Origin: Archangium violaceum
Lineage (GTDB): Bacteria > Myxococcota > Myxococcia > Myxococcales > Myxococcaceae
DNA length: 64,000 nucleotides
Direction of reading: 5' to 3'
Assembly: GCF_016887565.1 (NCBI RefSeq)
Contig: NZ_CP069396.1
Coordinates: forward strand, 186,001-250,000
Shown: one piece after another, positions 62,901 through 64,000 of the stretch
Position numbering within the stretch: the stretch's first letter is position 1
How the letters are laid out: each line of letters starts with the position of its first letter
Made by a program: the position numbers and the translations under genes
Notes under the pieces: model-generated
Databases searched by the model: none
Told to the model about the DNA's origin: nothing
The model's input: only the letters and a program-made list of their open reading frames with translations

Positions 62901-63033
62901 CCAGCGGTAACACCTGGCTCGCGGTGCTCGGAGCCGGTTCCTGAACGTCATCCCTTCCACGTGTCTCCGTGCAGCCGCCGAGCACAACCACCATTCCGGC
63001 GAGCAGCAACCGGGTTGCCTCTGTCACCTTCAT
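59929..63033 (-). CDS. Large ELWxSDGTxAGT-repeat lipoprotein
   Basis: A 1034-residue lipoprotein: signal LLLAGMVVVLGGC, then about 15 imperfect repeats of 45-60 residues, each with a TLFFTADDGVHGxELWKSDGTxAGT-type core, which form beta-propeller blades. The C-terminal 100 residues form a pre-peptidase-like beta-sandwich (FAWTAPSAGVFTFTTAGSSYDTSLEVSD, LGCNDDANETLQSSVTVSL, GQTVLVTVDGYD). This design is very common in myxobacteria and suggests a surface-exposed binding scaffold. Its own function is unknown. Confidence 0.82.
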   Translation of the reverse strand: MKVTEATRLLLAGMVVVLGGCTETRGRDDVQEPAPSTASQVLPLGAAQVRDINTRPVRFPQHRPGSVALTSGVSLFVAEDELHGRELWRGDGTEAGTSLVKDLAPGLKGSGPRLLTLAQGTVFFAAQSGGADDFGSEELWKTDGTAAGTVLVKRLPRTGDSDQIGAMVQVGGTVFFIYHQYDGNYLQQLWKSDGTEAGTVLLQQLAPTDSCGCDFELLSTGTTLFFTGRDAANNLVLWKRAGTGAAVLLKTIPVPSSSYISSHLLTQVGSSLFFTVDKVLWKSDGTPAGTVAVATQSSRIADLEAVNGTLFLSSSASLWKSNGTAPVLVRSFDDAPGSLTALGNALYFIGTDALGGRELWTSDGTTAGTRQVKDLVPGVDGSAPQELVPWNGGLYFTASAAVGTRGLWRSDGTAAGTLALKTWAEAENPWYGQSPYLTPVGSALLFSVPEGPVDESGSPLDRRPRNTWRTTGTVKGTRELAGVWAGTRSSQTRQRPLGVVGGTVFFVASDGNPGEALWKSDGTAAGTVQLRALARVAPEEDTWLRTPGAAHVGGTLFFTADDGVHGLELWKSDGTAVGTVLVKDLRPGPDSSEPGELTAFNGALFFKAYDDVNGMSLWRSDGTEAGTVPVKSMGQEDSSGSVDELTVMGGVLYFEADDSLHEPGLWKSDGTPGGTSLVKVPFANNYASLGMFMAVNGTLFFSARDGYGAEQLWKSDGTQSGTVLVKGGFEALEMSHPVPSQNLLYFTADDGVHGYELWRSDGTEAGTHLLEDIHPGLGGSASHALTATGSGVVFVAYEETHGWELWRTDGTEAGTHLLVELLPGPRGGVRPREQDYLVDILGLEERGLALFTGVDEAGGAELWRTDGTVAGTFRMLDLVPGPDSSEPDSFARVGDRLFFMAGDKAYGREPRFLAIPRDLGSATGTAVVQGTTCTAASHVTPSCTYNALAPDSTFAWTAPSAGVFTFTTAGSSYDTSLEVSDSASGTSLGCNDDANETLQSSVTVSLSAGQTVLVTVDGYDTECGPFRLGILPTP

Positions 63034-63119
63034 TCACATCCCCTGTGGGGGAAGGAGGACAGAGGCGGCACACGCCTCCCCCGTGAGCGCGCCGCGTGGC
63101 CCCCGCGGCGCTCCCGGTA

Positions 63120-64000
63120 TCAGGCCCTCGAGCCCGCGTGCGTGAGGATCGCTCGCGCCATCTCCCCGAGCAGTGGGCGGGGAAAATCGTGGCCCAGCCC
63201 TTGTAGCATGAGCAGCCTGGCTCCGGGGATGGTCTCGGCCACGGCGACCCCGTGCGCGGGAGGAAGGATCGGATCCTCGGATCCGTGAATGACGAGCGTG
63301 GGGACGCGCAGGCGCTTCAGCGCCTCGGCCTGCTCGTGAGTGGCGGAGGGCACGAGCCCGTGGTTCATCGCGGCGGCCGGGTTGCGCGCACGTTCGAGCA
63401 TCCGTTCCACCTTCCGCCGGATATCCGGCTCGTCGAAGGGGGCCGCGCTGCCGGACAGGGCTCGGACCATCTTCACCTGGAAGTCGATGTGCTCCTGGCG
63501 CGTGACGGGCGGTTTGCTGGCCGCCGCCATGTGCATCTCGATGATGTGTGGGGCGGGCGGTGGCAGCGGCGCCTCCGTCGTTGTCCGACCCTGGATGGCC
63601 TGCTGGATGGACTCCAGGGTCGCGGGCCGCAGCGGCGTGGACATCATCACGGTGAGGGTACGCACGCGCTCGGGGTGGAGGATGCTCACCATCTGGGAAA
63701 TCATTCCTCCCATCGAGGCGCCCACCAGATGGGCCGCGGTGATGCCGTACGCATCGAGCAAGCCCACCGTGTCCGCGGCCATGTCCGCCAGCGTGTAGGG
63801 ATTCTTCTGGAAGTCGAAGCAGGTCGACTGGCCGGTGTCTCGATGGTCGTAGCGGATGACGAAGTGCCCTCCGGCGACCAGCTGCTCGATGAGCTCCTCG
63901 GGCCAGGCGATGCCCTGGGCCGAGGCGCCCATCACCAACAGGATGGCTGGGTCCCTGGAGTCGCCAAAGCTCTCGGTCCACAACTCGATGCCATTGGACT
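63120..64000 (-). CDS. Alpha/beta hydrolase, 5' end cut by window
   Basis: An alpha/beta hydrolase whose reading frame runs to the last base (SNGIELWTESFGDSRDPAILLVMG), so the start lies beyond 64000. Motifs: DHRDTGQST after the third strand, nucleophile elbow GASMGGMI, catalytic Asp in LVIHGSEDPILPP and His in LQGLGHDFP. The sequence resembles the AclC/TAP-like aclacinomycin methylesterase and 3-oxoadipate enol-lactonase groups. It probably acts on a small ester; substrate unknown. Confidence 0.85.
   Translation of the reverse strand, partial: SNGIELWTESFGDSRDPAILLVMGASAQGIAWPEELIEQLVAGGHFVIRYDHRDTGQSTCFDFQKNPYTLADMAADTVGLLDAYGITAAHLVGASMGGMISQMVSILHPERVRTLTVMMSTPLRPATLESIQQAIQGRTTTEAPLPPPAPHIIEMHMAAASKPPVTRQEHIDFQVKMVRALSGSAAPFDEPDIRRKVERMLERARNPAAAMNHGLVPSATHEQAEALKRLRVPTLVIHGSEDPILPPAHGVAVAETIPGARLLMLQGLGHDFPRPLLGEMARAILTHAGSRA

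Overview
The window is a 64-kb piece of a GC-rich chromosome (about two thirds G+C, strong third-position bias). It very probably comes from a myxobacterium of the Cystobacterineae (Archangium/Cystobacter-like). The signs are many Sec-exported lipoproteins with Ala/Gly-Cys lipoboxes, large multidomain carbohydrate-active enzymes, MarR/AraC/HxlR/XRE/DeoR/LysR regulators beside single enzymes, myxobacterial cysteine-rich and ELWxSDGTxAGT repeat proteins, and small palindromic repeat elements. The genus is an inference. No tRNA, rRNA, CRISPR array or intact mobile element was seen.

Region 1-30.6 kb is a mosaic of short transcription units: hydrolases, a VOC protein, an MpaB-type oxygenase, a secreted GH5 enzyme with FN3 and CBM2 domains, a secreted PD-(D/E)XK-like protein with a linked partner, an SDR, a GST, GrpB, an AhpD-like protein, a MarR regulator with a cysteine tail, an AraC/old-yellow-enzyme pair, a type-B carboxylesterase, a golvesin-domain protein and a DeoR/MFS operon. 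It also holds several gene fragments (RAYT-type transposase, AraC cupin piece, LRR protein, SDR N-terminus, a frameshifted C-terminal domain). A cluster of hairpin repeats lies at 15.77-16.07 kb.

Region 31.1-36.7 kb is the most notable. A promoter and an operator-like palindrome precede a tightly packed operon: class III aminotransferase, inositol-monophosphatase-like phosphatase, zinc alcohol dehydrogenase and a GH35-like glycosidase. The first three, in this order, match the gabT1-yktC1-gutB1 signature of azasugar (nojirimycin-type iminosugar) biosynthesis known from Bacillus. A GH3 glucosidase lipoprotein converges on the operon.

Region 40-47.5 kb carries a CDP-alcohol phosphatidyltransferase-like membrane protein, an aldo/keto reductase with a divergent HxlR regulator, a large SDR lacking the usual catalytic Tyr, a catalase-like protein, and divergent from it an orphan mersacidin/lichenicidin-type lanthipeptide precursor with no LanM in the window. 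A kelch-type lipoprotein follows.

Region 47.7-55.1 kb looks like an alpha-glucan utilisation locus: a multidomain GH87 alpha-1,3-glucanase, a sugar-binding protein of an ABC importer, and a GH31 alpha-glucosidase. Region 55.3-64 kb has a cysteine-rich secreted protein, a TenA-like protein followed by a vanadium-haloperoxidase-type enzyme, a protein with a eukaryotic-type IQ motif, a large ELWxSDGT repeat lipoprotein and a partial alpha/beta hydrolase.
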